Source of the DNA: Lota lota
Lineage: Eukaryota; Chordata; Actinopteri; Gadiformes; Lotidae
Length of the DNA stretch: 64,000 nt
Reading direction: 5' to 3'
NCBI GenBank assembly: GCA_026745465.1
Contig: JACYXH010000205.1
Location: 380,001 to 444,000, forward strand
The notes under the pieces are model-generated. The model was not told the DNA's origin, searched no databases, and saw nothing but the letters and a program-made list of their open reading frames with translations. The translations under genes were made by a program, and so were the position numbers. Position 1 is the stretch's first letter, and the number at the start of each line of letters is the position of its first letter. Of this stretch, positions 32,095-64,000 are shown piece after piece.

Positions 32095-32290
32095 AAGCAC
32101 TGTGGCTGTAGGGTGTTTGGCTCCGAGACCAAAAAGATACTGGGTTCGATCCCCTGGTGTCTGCAGTTCCTTGCGCAAGATGCCCCACCCCTAAAGCTGC
32201 TTCTTTATGACCTGCATCTAGATTCTCTGTCTCAAGGCTCTGTGGAGTCTGCTCAGTAGTGAATATAAATGAAAAACGATTGGTTTCCTT
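32095..32290 (+). mobile_element. tRNA-derived SINE
   Basis: A tRNA-like head has an A-box-like TGGCTGTAGGG (32103-32113) and a strong B box GGGTTCGATCCCC (32142-32154) at the usual spacing. The body contains TTTATGACCTGCATCTAG. The body block CTGCTxCTTxATGACCTG recurs in the copy at 58.2 kb, so both belong to one family. It is a short non-coding retroposon normally mobilised by a LINE. Confidence 0.7.
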
Positions 32291-32877
32291 ATAATACGGT
32301 CGCTGAACAACCACTAGCCACTATTCACATGAATTACTATTATGGAACGCATTGATACATACTTCCTCTTTAAACAAGCCAATGATTAGGCAGAAACTGC
32401 TCACGGCGGATATAACTACCAAGTAGTGTATGTAAATCATCACTGAAAAACCACAAGTATACAGGCCTCATATGACCATAAATGGTAAATAAATGCTCTG
32501 TTTTCATCAAAGCTGGCAACCTGGTGGACAAGACTATCCACAATCCTTTGAGGAGGCTAATGTACCACTGCCTGCTGCAGTTTCAGTATAAGCCTTATGC
32601 TCCTTACATATTATACTATAACATAATCGTACACTAGGCAGTGTAGTGTATAATTACTTTGTGTTGGTGATTGGTGATTATTCCAATTGACTCTCTATAA
32701 GACGCTGCTATGGATTGTAGTGTTGACACTCAAGGCTATTTCTCTGTCTGCAATTACATAAAGAGCATTTTACCAGCAGTGTGCACCATGGCACCGGTCC
32801 AGGTTTGCGTCAAAGAAGAAAGAAAATAAAGAAATGTCAGGTCGCTCTGTAGAAACTATTGTCAGTTGTTATATTAT

Positions 32878-33065
32878 ACCATTGTCGTTTAGCAGATACT
32901 TTTCTTCAAAGAAACTGCAGGGAATATCCGGATGTAGGCCAATAGCAAGTAGGGAGTAAGGCATTTTGCTCAGGGATGCTTACAGGTAGGTTGCGGACAT
33001 TGGGGATCAAACCCAGAACCTTTTGGATGGACTCTAACCAGGAGTCTAACCACTAGACTCCTTAT
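32878..33065 (+). repeat. Dispersed fish repeat, CATCCAAAGCGAC family, copy 4
   Basis: This diverged copy reads TTTAGCAGATACTTTTCTTC, GCATTTTGCTCAGGGATGC and GGATCAAACCCAGAACCTTT. It ends in TCTAACCACTAGACTCC, the usual 3' block of this family. Confidence 0.65.
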
Positions 33066-33621
33066 CCCTGGTTATTTCCCCTCAAGGTTTAAACTGAAAC
33101 CATGATGCTGGATAACACAGGGGAAGACATGGAATAGTAAACACAGATTGATTGTCGCTATCGTCACAGAGTCTAACACAGTCAACACAGTGTAACAGTG
33201 TAGCACAGTCAACACAGTCCAACATAGTGAAACCCAGTCCAACACATTAAACAAGCCAGTCTACCACAGCCAGTCAAATCACATAAAGATGATTTTACAG
33301 ATGTCACAGTTATGGGTTTGGATTTTTTCAGTGACTCACAATAAAAGCGATCATGACCTTTATAGCAGAAAACATAATTTTCCATTAAAGCTGATATCAT
33401 TACCCTCATGTAAGGGATTCTTTAGAGAAGCGCAATTTCTACTTGTACCAACCCTTGACTTTGAGTTTTGTTACTAGACAATTTCATCATGCCTCCCTAA
33501 TAAACCCCTCAGAGTTACGGCGAGGAGGCGGCTGTGAAGATGATGACACTGACCTCACCTTATCTAATTTAAGTATAAGGTGTCCAAAACATTTTAATTA
33601 AAATGCATTCATGTCAAATAT

Positions 33622-33785
33622 ATCCAACGCGACTGACAGTGAATTCAGATCCAGGTTATTAAGCAGCAGGTAGGGGCTAGGATCATCTTGATCAAGGATG
33701 CCTGTAGGTTAGGCAGTGAGGATTGAACCCAGTACCTTTTTGCTAGGAGTCAGAGACCCCATAGCCATACATTATCCTGCCCATT
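33622..33785 (+). repeat. Dispersed fish repeat, CATCCAAAGCGAC family, copy 5
   Basis: The copy reads CCAACGCGACTGACAGTGAA, GCAGCAGGTAGGGGCTAGG, TCAAGGATGCCTGTAGG and GATTGAACCCAGTACC. It lies 560 bases after copy 4 in the same orientation. Confidence 0.65.
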
Positions 33786-34099
33786 GGCATTGGAATCATA
33801 GTCATTATTTTGACATTCAACACTTTTTATCAGTGAGCTTCCCTGTAATGATGATTAAGAGGTGTTAAGATGTTTTGAAAACAGTGGTGAGAAGCTCTTT
33901 ATATTCTTAAATCCCTCCTCACCTACACTTACATAATTTAATATAAGGTTAAAACTGAAAAATTACATGTAGCCCCGAGGCATAACATATATATATACAT
34001 AATATACACGACACAAATAAATAAATCATAAATCAATTGATCATCCAGTGTAAATGATGTGAGTGCTGAGATTTGACAGCATGTTGCGCAAGCGAATGG

Positions 34100-34136
<37 letters not shown>
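34100..34136 (+). repeat. (GT)n microsatellite
   Basis: A GT tract followed by G-rich sequence, with further impure GT-rich sequence at 34211-34300. Confidence 0.9.
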
Positions 34137-34137
<1 letters not shown>

Positions 34138-37100
34138 TGGGGGGGCTTTTAATGGGCTTCTCAAAGCGGTAAACAGCCCCACTGCAGTGTCTTATATGCT
34201 GACTACAAACTGTGTGTGTGCGTGCGTGTGCGCCAGTGGGTGGGTGTGGTCGTATGTGCGTGGATTTGTGTGTGTATGTGCGTGCGCGTGTGTGTATGTG
34301 CTTCATGCACAAATGGCCCAACTGCAGCTAAGATGTCAGGTTTCATGCAAAGAAGAAACAGCATGGCGGGAGGGGGATGAGGCTGTGCAGGAGTTTCTTG
34401 GCCGGTGAAGACTGTTTGTCCCTCATCGTCTATAGCAAGTGCTGCCAACAACACCCCCCAGCCCCCGTGAACATGAAAAATGGATGCCAGTGTAGTGGCA
34501 AACCCCGCCTCCTGCAGGGTGCATTGAAGCTATGAACCACATGAAAAAAGGGGGAGTGGAACAATAAAGCTGTGTGAGGGAGGACACAGGCTCCTTGGGA
34601 TCCTCCTTCTGTCCTCCTGCTCAAAGGATTTTGCTCACTAGACAAAAAAACAACATTACTCAGTTAGTTGATGAGGATGTAGTTATGAGAATGAAGATGG
34701 ATCGGGGGGGAATGCAGCATTTATTTGGGCTTTAACTTGGAGCACTATGAGGGATCGTCTGTTGTTACTATCCTAATTGGATTTCTTTGAGTCATTGAGA
34801 CTGAGTGAAAATAAGGGTTTAACGACCTAAACTATTATTCAAATGGGGAATAATGATGTTCAGATATGGACTAAGGTTTTACATTTGGTTTCAGTTGAGA
34901 GAATGTTATCTTATGAAAGTCCTTACAGATGTAATGTAGTAAGCCTATTGAACGGTTTTGTGTTGACCTACAGCTCTTTTGTATAATGTAGTGAATTCTG
35001 TGTGCGCGAGTGCCAGGGATCTTCCAATATGCATATCGTAAATATACTTGAACATAAAGCGATGCCATGATGAATTTTAGAACCGTTAGTACAGTTCGCC
35101 GTAGATATGTTTTCTCCTTTTCTATCTGACACTCTATCTAGCAGCTCAGCAAACAAATTGGCTTATCAAGAACGACCAGTGATGAGGCAAAGTAGGCATA
35201 TCAAGTGTACGTTTTCCAAAATTATTTGAACGAGCTTTCATCACCATCAGCAGTATCACGGTTTTAAAGTGACATCATAAAACAGTACAAGGCATAGGCC
35301 CAATATTCGTCTTTTTCCTTCTTCAATTATTTTCCTTTTTCATCTATCAATGTCGTATAAGAGCAATCTGGGGACTGCTCCCTCTGAGCGTCTGCTAATC
35401 AATCTCTCAAAGTCAAAGAGAAAACTCCAAGGAAGGGATTACCATTAACTCTGGGGGGGAGGGGGGGGGGGGGTTCTCCCTTTACTTCCATCATTCAGAT
35501 TCTTATCGCACCTCTATTCGGGGGTGCTAACTCCCTGACAGATTGTAAGGGATCAGGCGGGCTCCGGTGCTTAGCCTGCCCACACGCCCCTGCACAGAGA
35601 GAGGACAAGCCACTCAGCCGCGCGACGTTCTCTGAACTATTGTGCCCTGCTTAAGAAAAATAACCATCTCCCACAATTCTTACCATTAACAGAAGGTGGG
35701 GGGGGGGGGGGGGGGGTGTCGGTGGTTTCCATTTCCACTTTAATGTGTCACACACTGCGGCAGATTTGTTTTTAATACGTGTGACATGATCCACTTAACA
35801 GCTCGCTGGAGAAAGTGTGGAGACTTTCCTTTTTTTTTGTCTTTCTGCAGAGCTATAAAAGGTCACCGCTTGTTTGCATTACAGCTGGGGTTCTCACCCA
35901 AAAAACCTGTGATGAACACATTTTTGAGGACTACAACATCTCGCGGGAAACGGAATCGTCAAGCAACGTTGATGGGAACTAAGATGATGCCTGCCACTGT
36001 CATACCTCGTCCTACTATTTATTATGGTCTGTTGACAATTCCTCATCAGCACCCAGGTTTTGTTAAGTATAATCATTCCATTGCAGAGTCAAGGGACAGC
36101 AATTGCCACAGGTCAAAAACTGGTAAACTCTGCACGAAGTGTGTTGGAGATTTTCAGACTATGGGTAGACATATGCTCATAAAGTAATTCTCAATGATTA
36201 GCCTCATCATCAACAGTCAACTTTAATGGCGCAGATGGAGCTAAACTTTCTTAATTTCCCAACTGCTCTTTTCCTCCTGCTCAACCACCTACTGCTACCA
36301 CTCGTCTCCACAAGGTTATAGCAAACGAGGAATAGAAAGAAAATACGAATATAGGACATTTTTGGAACGCACCCTGCAAGTTGTCAGAATATGTGAGGCA
36401 CCCCCTTTCAGAAGTCGCATTGTGTCCATCACACCACATCTTAAGAGAGACATCTGTGACTGTAGCCGAGGCTGCTTGACAGACGACTTTTATGATTGAA
36501 GCTGATCTAACACAAACACACACACACAAACACACATGGGCGCACACACACACACAACCGTCTGCTGGGGTAACGACCTCTGTGCTCAGGGGAATAATTA
36601 AAAGTTCACCGATGATCACAAGAAGTTTGTGTTTTCACTCTGTCCAATTAACCAGTTTGTCAACACGTTTTATGGGAAAATGTTGACACCATGGGCAGTG
36701 TTCCTATACTGACTATAAATAGTAAGCCCAACTATAAAACATGATGAGAAGCCCAGACTAGTTCCCAAATTAATGTGAAGCAGCTGTACTTCTTCAAAAT
36801 AAAAGCTTTGCAATATGGAACAATCATTTCCCAACAATATGGTGGTGTGATACTTTCTTCACAGTATATATTATAGTTTATAGTCCAGCTAAGTAGGCCT
36901 ATGGGTTAGCCATTATTGCAAATATGGATCAGATGATTCAAAGTGCCACCACCTCCTTGTGGAGTGTGCGCGTGCGTGTGCGTGTGTGTGTACGTGTATG
37001 TAGATAGATAGACACCTTTGGATCTTACTTGGACCATAGTTGTTATTAGCTGAATAAAGGTAAAGACAGTTTCAAAACATTAAAGGATTCCGTCTGACCA

Positions 37101-38521
37101 TTTCTGTGAGTAACAGATCTTTAACATATTAACTTTGGTATCTTCTATAAATGTCAGATTTTGGAATTAGTTTACATCTCATGCTTATAAAGATTTTGCT
37201 ACCCCATTGGCTAAATTATTTGGAAAATTCCGTTGTCATTTCAAATAAACAGTGAAGGCTCAAGATAATACAAGGCAAGCCCATCGTTCCTGACGATAAC
37301 ATTTAATTACACCTTTTAATAACAGCATGTCTGTAAGCACCAAGGTATCTCCATTTTACAATAAGCACATATCTAATGTACATCAGCCATATTCGGAAAG
37401 TCTACCTTTGTATAAAACGTATGCACTACTAAACTCTAGTCTATGAGGGTGTACTTCCTCCAACAACTATCCCCAATTCACCCAAAAAAAAGGGCATATC
37501 TGAAATAGGAGGAGCTATTTAACCAGTACATCCATTACCCGCTGTGTGAAGGCTCTTTAGAAAAATGCCTGAATATTGGGTCTAAAAAGTGGCAGCTTTG
37601 TCAAATGTCAAGCTCCGCCAGATATTAAATATCAAGCGTCTCTTGCTGACACTCGGCTTGCTGGGCACAGCCATACCCTTCATTATTGCATTGTATAAAT
37701 CCTCAGTGCGGTGCCAAGCCCGGCTTTTAATAAAACAGTTAATTTCATATGTGTGCTGCAATGCATGTCAACTTCTTGGTCCCTCAGTATTAGTTAATGG
37801 CTGGGATCTGAAATATTCAAAGACTCTAGGCCTGGATGCTGGAGGTAAAAGCTCTATCCATTTGAAGAGTATTTATCAACATACTCTTTTATAAAATGAC
37901 ATCGCCATGTTCATTAGCTGAAAATACATGGGACTCAAATCCTTATCTGACAGGCTTTAGGGTGAGAGTATTATCACTGTACATCAACCTCTACTTAATA
38001 AAAACGTTTTAAAACGTCATAAGGAAGAAGTTACAGAAAGGGGATATTCTATACCAATGTCATGTGAGCATGACAGCAAAACAGCAAAATCGGCCAAATT
38101 GGGAACATATGGAAATTACTTGTCATCATTTACTAACCATATATCTGAGGATAAACGGCATTGGGCCATCACAAAGCCAATTTCCGAGTGTAAAAATGGT
38201 TGACTTTCATCTCTCCCCTCACCGCTCCCCATTTAGCCGCCAACCAGCCACGGTAACAGCGTGTCTGGGACAGACAGAAAAAAAGACTCTAGTTATGGAC
38301 CAAAGAGCAAATCCTTGGAGGTACCGTTTCTCCATGCAGAAACCGGGTGAGAGACACCTCTTTCGAACCAGCATGATCAGCAGAATAAGAACTGCTGAGA
38401 ATACCGTCAGCACACTGGTTTAACAACTCAAAGATTGAAGTGGCAAGTTTTAAGACAGAACACTGAGAAAAGCCCACAGAAGAAAAATAATGGGGTATAA
38501 AGTTTAGGCAGAGTATTAAAC

Positions 38522-38527
38522 TTTAAT
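38522..38527 (-). terminator. prim2: Poly(A) signal of PRIM2
   Basis: Minus-strand ATTAAA, the commonest variant hexamer, lies about 120 bases after the stop codon, so the 3' UTR is probably short. Confidence 0.5.
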
Positions 38528-38644
38528 AGTATGATGTAGGGACTGAAAGACGTACAACAAACACATAATACAAAAACAAACAATTTTGAACAACTGTGGT
38601 GGCATTGGTGAAGACTAGTCAAATCTGTTTCTGATTCAATGTCT

Positions 38645-59742
<21,098 letters not shown>

Positions 59743-59846
59743 CGTTCCTAATGGCGAGTCAACACAAACAATTTACCATGACATGTTCTGAGTGTTTACA
59801 TGTTAAGTTAGTTTGCAGCCATGGTAAATGGTCGTCATCTAAACTA

Positions 59847-60350
59847 TACAGAATCCCTAGCCGAAAGCGACTAACTGGATGATGGCATTACAATTCCCTC
59901 CATAGAGTGCCCTTTTCATGAAAATATAATTATCTGATTGTATTAAATGGTGATAAACTCACCAATATCGTACCTCTACGGACAGCTTGGGTCATCCTCT
60001 TTGTATCGGCATGCCTTTGGTTTTACATCAATCTTTGTCTGTCTTGTATGAGCAACTTTTTGTCTATAAGTCTAGAAGCGTTACATTTATTTTCAAAGTG
60101 TTCACAAATAATTGAACGATTCAGACTTCTTGACAAAAGGTTGCTTATACAAGACAAATGGAGATTTGTGTGAAACCAAAGGTATGCCGCTACGAAGAGG
60201 ATGAGCCGAAGCTGTCCGTAGAGGTGCAATATTGTTGAGTTTATCTGCATTAAAGTCAATCAGTTGAGAATTATGTTGGGCACTGTTAGAGAATTCCGAC
60301 TAAAGAGGTCGTAACGTCCTCTTTTAGTCGCTTGCGGCTAACTGAATTCC
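59847..60350. mobile_element. 504-bp imperfect palindrome (fold-back element) in PRIM2 intron 1
   Basis: The two halves pair along their whole length around a centre at about 60,098. For example, left CCTCTACGGACAGCTT matches right AAGCTGTCCGTAGAGG, and left CTGATTG (59934) pairs with right CAATCAG (60257-60263). The outermost arms pair as AGCCGAAAGCGACTAA with TTTAGTCGCTTGCGGCT. No open frame exists. It is a MITE-like fold-back of unknown family. Confidence 0.75.
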
Positions 60351-60857
60351 CATTGGTTGGGTGCTGATCTGTGCTACTTCCAAAAATGACCCCTGCACCC
60401 ATTGTACTTTACTGGTAGGACAACATACAGTTAGTCTTTAAGTAGAAATGAGTGTACTCAGACACAATATTGCATTTCGTTCAGATGAAGTAGCACATGC
60501 CATCAACATTATCTAGTCTGCACTATGGGTTTAACTTTCAAACACCGCCTCGTACATATCCTAACTTCATATGTGACCCGGTTTCTCTCTAAATTCTAGC
60601 CTGTTCTTAGAGGAAGATAAAGTGTGTCTAAGCCTTTGATGGGCTGCCTCTGGTGTAGGTATCCTATGTGGGTAGCACAACCAAACACACGCCTAATAAC
60701 TCTCAACCTGCTAACCAAGCTAGCTACTGTCAACTTCTGGTAAAGCTTACGCCAATAAGGTGACAGATATTTAAACTTCCAGAATTGTACTATATACCAT
60801 GCGCCGACATGATATTACCAGTAGAACTAAAATAAAACGTAATAAAGCTGTCATTAC

Positions 60858-60960
60858 CAACTTAAAGGCGAGTCGGTCTTTTCTGTCAAACCCCGCCAAA
60901 CGGTACTGTCTGTGTTGTTCGGCGAACGCGGGTAAACGGTGACAACATTGGCAGCCTACA
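60858..60960 (-). other. prim2: Probable PRIM2 non-coding exon 1 (5' UTR)
   Basis: Translation starts only five bases after an AG acceptor (59748), so an upstream untranslated exon is required. The best candidate is this GC-richer patch, which ends at a weak TTG|GTAATG donor. The 5' border is not visible in the sequence and is a guess. Confidence 0.45.
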
Positions 60961-60973
60961 GAAGGAACCAATC
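60891..60973 (-). promoter_or_regulatory. prim2: PRIM2 promoter elements: E2F-like site and inverted CCAAT box
   Basis: Minus-strand TTTGGCGGGG (60900-60891) matches the E2F consensus TTTSSCGC/G, and GATTGG (60973-60968) is an inverted CCAAT box. Both are common at cell-cycle promoters, and primase genes are known E2F targets. No TATA box is evident. Confidence 0.5.
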
Positions 60974-61204
60974 AGGCAGAGCCATAAATTTGCGTCATGT
61001 CCGGTTTTACGTCATATACGTTTATTTTGCTACATGAACAGTCAACTTATGAATATGATGAACTCGTCGTCAAACAACGCTACAACTTAATAATTTAATA
61101 GTTCAAGTTTACGCATCTCAGCCGACAATATTTTTTACTGACTTTTGCAAAAAAAGAAAGGCATGTGTGCCCTATGCGCATGCATATATAGTTATATATA
61201 GATA

Positions 61205-61208
<4 letters not shown>

Positions 61209-61270
<62 letters not shown>
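61209..61270 (+). repeat. (AT)n microsatellite
   Basis: About 31 AT units lie some 250 bases upstream of the likely PRIM2 promoter. Confidence 0.95.
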
Positions 61271-61272
<2 letters not shown>

Positions 61273-62140
61273 CTTAGTCTATATATGTGCTATACAGCTT
61301 GTTTGACAGCAGAGACCTCGATGTTTTGGCTGAGCATCTTTACAAAATAACGTCATACAAACATGTGTTCAGTAACAGCGACAGCTCCCCCGCCAGTCCT
61401 CTTCCATCTTTAGGAAGTCAGGTACCTCATCTTCTGCCTGAATCCACACGCTTGAAAAATGTGTAGCCTGTGTTGGAATAATAAATGCAAATATTAATCT
61501 CGCATTGAGACCCTTCATTTGTTCATTGCGTGGCTTGAATTGTTAGTGTTGAACTTCATATACTGTATGTAAATATCGCTCTAAACTAAGCCGTGGTGCA
61601 GACGTGTCGCCGTTGCATTTCATTTTCTATATAGTTTTCTTTATAGTATTAATTTCAGAAATAATATATTTAACTATATGTGACACAAAAAACACAGTTA
61701 AGAGTACAGAGAAATAGGTTCATTATTGTGAATACTTCATCTGCGGTGCGGATCTGAATTATCTGGAGACACGTAGAAGCACAAACGGTTCTGGTGTTTA
61801 ATTTTGTTTCTCCGTCGAGAACTGTTACCCCATTATGGGCTTCCTTACCCCACTGCCTACGAAATCGCAAAAATAAACATACAACTATTAGAAGAATATA
61901 TAACAATAAATTAACATGAATAATCAAAAATACAAACACATGTGAATGTACGATTTCTTTGGTAAATTATTTCTGTAATTGTCTTTCCTAACCTGATTTT
62001 TATTAGATACCTAATCATGTGCATTCTAATGTGTTTGTATCTTTATTATTAATGTTAATACAAAGTTATTTATTGTTTTATGTTTCATTTTGCCATTTCG
62101 TTGGGCTACAGAATCCCATCGACACAACGTGGGCGTTTTG

Positions 62141-62541
62141 CACATAGACATTTATGCATAGACGCTGCATTGGCCATTGGATCGTACGTCAATATCACCG
62201 CCATATTGGAGAGGCAAAGATTGGCTTGTTAGCTAGTAAACGGGGGAGCTACCGTTTTTCTAAACAAGGTGAGTAGTTTTAGAATGGAGAATACAAAAAT
62301 TCATATTTCTTTATAAATATATATAATATGATTGAATATGAATATTAAAACGACTTATTGAAATCGTTTGAGAAATATAAACGTTATAGTGCTTATTATC
62401 CAGAAAGACCGCTGTTCCCCCACAAACCTTCATACTTGTTTACAGGCCAGGCTTGGCCTCTCCAATATGGCGGCGACGTTGACGTATCGCAGCAAGGGGT
62501 CGAAGCAGTCAATGCGGTGTCTATGAATACGTGTCTACGGT
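62141..62541. mobile_element. Inverted-repeat (MITE-like) element, copy B
   Basis: The left arm has CATAGACGCTGCATTGGCC and CACCGCCATATTGGAGAGGC. The right arm carries the reverse complement (GCCTCTCCAATATGGCGGCG, CAATGCGGTGTCTATG). Arms are about 90-100 bases around an AT-rich centre at about 62,336. The plus-strand frame at 62358-62708 runs across the right arm and is not a gene. Confidence 0.7.
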
Positions 62542-64000
62542 TTGGCATCTTGTTGCTCGTCCGCCACTACGCACTCTTTAGCGTTACCACTTGGCAACAG
62601 AGCCTTCACTTGCTACAGCTAGCTACTCTGGACCCACGGACAACTGTCGGGGCCCCGGGTGTATTCACAACCACAAACAACGCGTATGTTTCTCCAGCCC
62701 ATGGTTGAAGACATGAAGACGCTGAATGAAATGTGAACGCGGTGAAAGGACAACAGATGTGATCACACACTGGTACGAATCTGTCTCATCAGAAGAACGG
62801 GAAGGTTTTCTTTCTCCTTTTGCTTGAAGAAGAAGGGGGCTAGTCGTAGCCAAGAGAATTGGCTCACATTTTGCGCCACAGTGAGGAATATTAAACGTGA
62901 GTCATTTCACCTCCGTGTCACAGAAAACAGAGACTATGAAGACTCTTATATAACCGTGATTAGTCGAATGTGGGTCCATTCCGGATGAGTATTCAGTTCG
63001 CAGGTAAGAAATGGACCAGATCGGTAGCTCTCCGCTCTTGCTGATTTTGGTGGTGCTTCTAATGCGATGCCAGTGGTGAACTAGTCATCTTGAGATGACA
63101 TGTTTGGCAACAGTCTTATCAATACTGTCCATGCCCATCACCTTTCAGTGCATTTCACTTTCGGGAGTGAAGTAGAATGGTATATGTATATGGATGCCCT
63201 ACAAAAGGGGTTATGTGCAGAGATAGCAAGGATTGTAAGAACAAATTTCTGTTTTACATTATGGCTTATTGTATTATTATGCGATAGTATTATGCCACGG
63301 TATTGTTATGACAAAATGACATAATACTTTAGAGCCTGGTTGAAGACTGTCTAACCATCGGAGGAGTCATGGTTAGTGTGGTTTCAAGACATCTTGTGAC
63401 CAGACAAGATACAAGAAAACAGTGATCTATCATAAACTTACGCAAATGCAATTTTCAAATGTCTTTTACAGTTGAGAATGTCAAGCACCTACTTAAGTGC
63501 TCAACATTGAGACCTAATAAGGCAGCACATTTAGTAGATTCTGTGGTAAGGGACTGGACAGTCTCGGCATAAACAAATACAACTCGGATCATGTTCACAA
63601 TAATGCAAGACCTCCACTGAATTCCTGGCTTTGTTTGTAATAACAACTTTGAATCGTATTACTAATAATCGATTTGCATTACACAATAGCTTATTCAGTT
63701 TTGCATTTAAAAAAAAACTTAAAAAAAACTAGTAACGACAAACTATATTCATTCCACACTCACCAAATCAAAAGTAAACCCATCTTATATTGAATGCAAC
63801 TTGGTTGTACAACCACGGTATCTTCCTCGCCACTTAGACGGGGTCTGGAAATGTACCAGTTGCTGCGTAGAGCAATTAAAGTGGGATGGAAAAATAAACA
63901 AGTCGCATCATTGCTCTAAGCAAATTTCCTCTTGATACATCAATTACCTGGAAGGCTTGGTTATGCGCAGTTCGCTAAGCATTGGAAAACCAATATATCT

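Larger units (their letters stand above)
60974..64000. other. Region upstream of PRIM2
   Basis: No protein-coding exon is supported on either strand. It contains the (AT)n tract and inverted-repeat copy B. A weak candidate first exon exists at 62978-63003 (+), with TATATAA at 62947-62953 and a CAG|GTAAGA donor at 63003. In human the head-to-head neighbour of PRIM2 is RAB23, but no RAB23 coding exon is seen here. Confidence 0.6.

Noticed and set aside
32142-32154. Possible functional tRNA gene at the B box
   Set aside because: The A box is degraded, no cloverleaf closes and a SINE body follows. It is a tRNA-derived retroposon.
35786-36187. 133-codon plus-strand frame in the intergenic interval
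   Set aside because: No recognisable family, no clear promoter or splice context, and a length compatible with chance.
60771-60971. 66-codon minus-strand frame over the PRIM2 promoter
   Set aside because: It does not resemble PRIM2 and does not join exon 2 in frame. The known start is in exon 2.

Overview
The window comes from a ray-finned fish nuclear genome. Two vertebrate multi-exon genes can be read exon by exon. The DNA around them is AT-rich and holds unusually many (GT)n/(CA)n tracts, poly-C/poly-G runs, tRNA-derived SINEs and hAT-like elements. That density resembles what is known of cod-like fishes, but nothing here proves the species.

Positions 1-23,100 (+ strand) hold the 3' part of KHDRBS2 (SLM1), a STAR-family splicing regulator. 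Seven coding exons (5215-5331 to 22889-22983) give 269 residues, from the KH-domain GPRG loop to the YREHPYGRY C-terminus. The first two coding exons lie before position 1. All junctions are GT-AG and keep phase.

Positions 23,100-38,500 are a gene-poor interval between the two converging genes. It has several copies of a dispersed fish repeat, one clear tRNA-derived SINE, many microsatellites, a perfect 18-bp fold-back and two exon-like segments with good splice sites.

Positions 38,500-60,960 (- strand) hold PRIM2, the large subunit of DNA primase, complete for coding. Thirteen coding exons (59742 down to 38645) keep phase throughout and encode 503 residues, including the four conserved [4Fe-4S] cysteines. 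A probable non-coding first exon with an E2F-like site lies near 60.86-60.96 kb. The introns carry an inverted-repeat element with a sister copy at 62.1 kb, a hAT remnant with a BED-finger-like stretch, a hAT-like element with 13-bp terminal repeats, a solo-LTR fossil apparently inside another repeat, and a 504-bp palindrome.

Positions 60,960-64,000 show no convincing gene, only an (AT)n tract, the second inverted-repeat copy and a weak candidate first exon.

The two genes act in unrelated processes: KHDRBS2 in neuronal alternative splicing and PRIM2 in replication priming. Their tail-to-tail pairing is conserved synteny: in human, as I recall it, the same two genes face each other across the chromosome 6 centromere.
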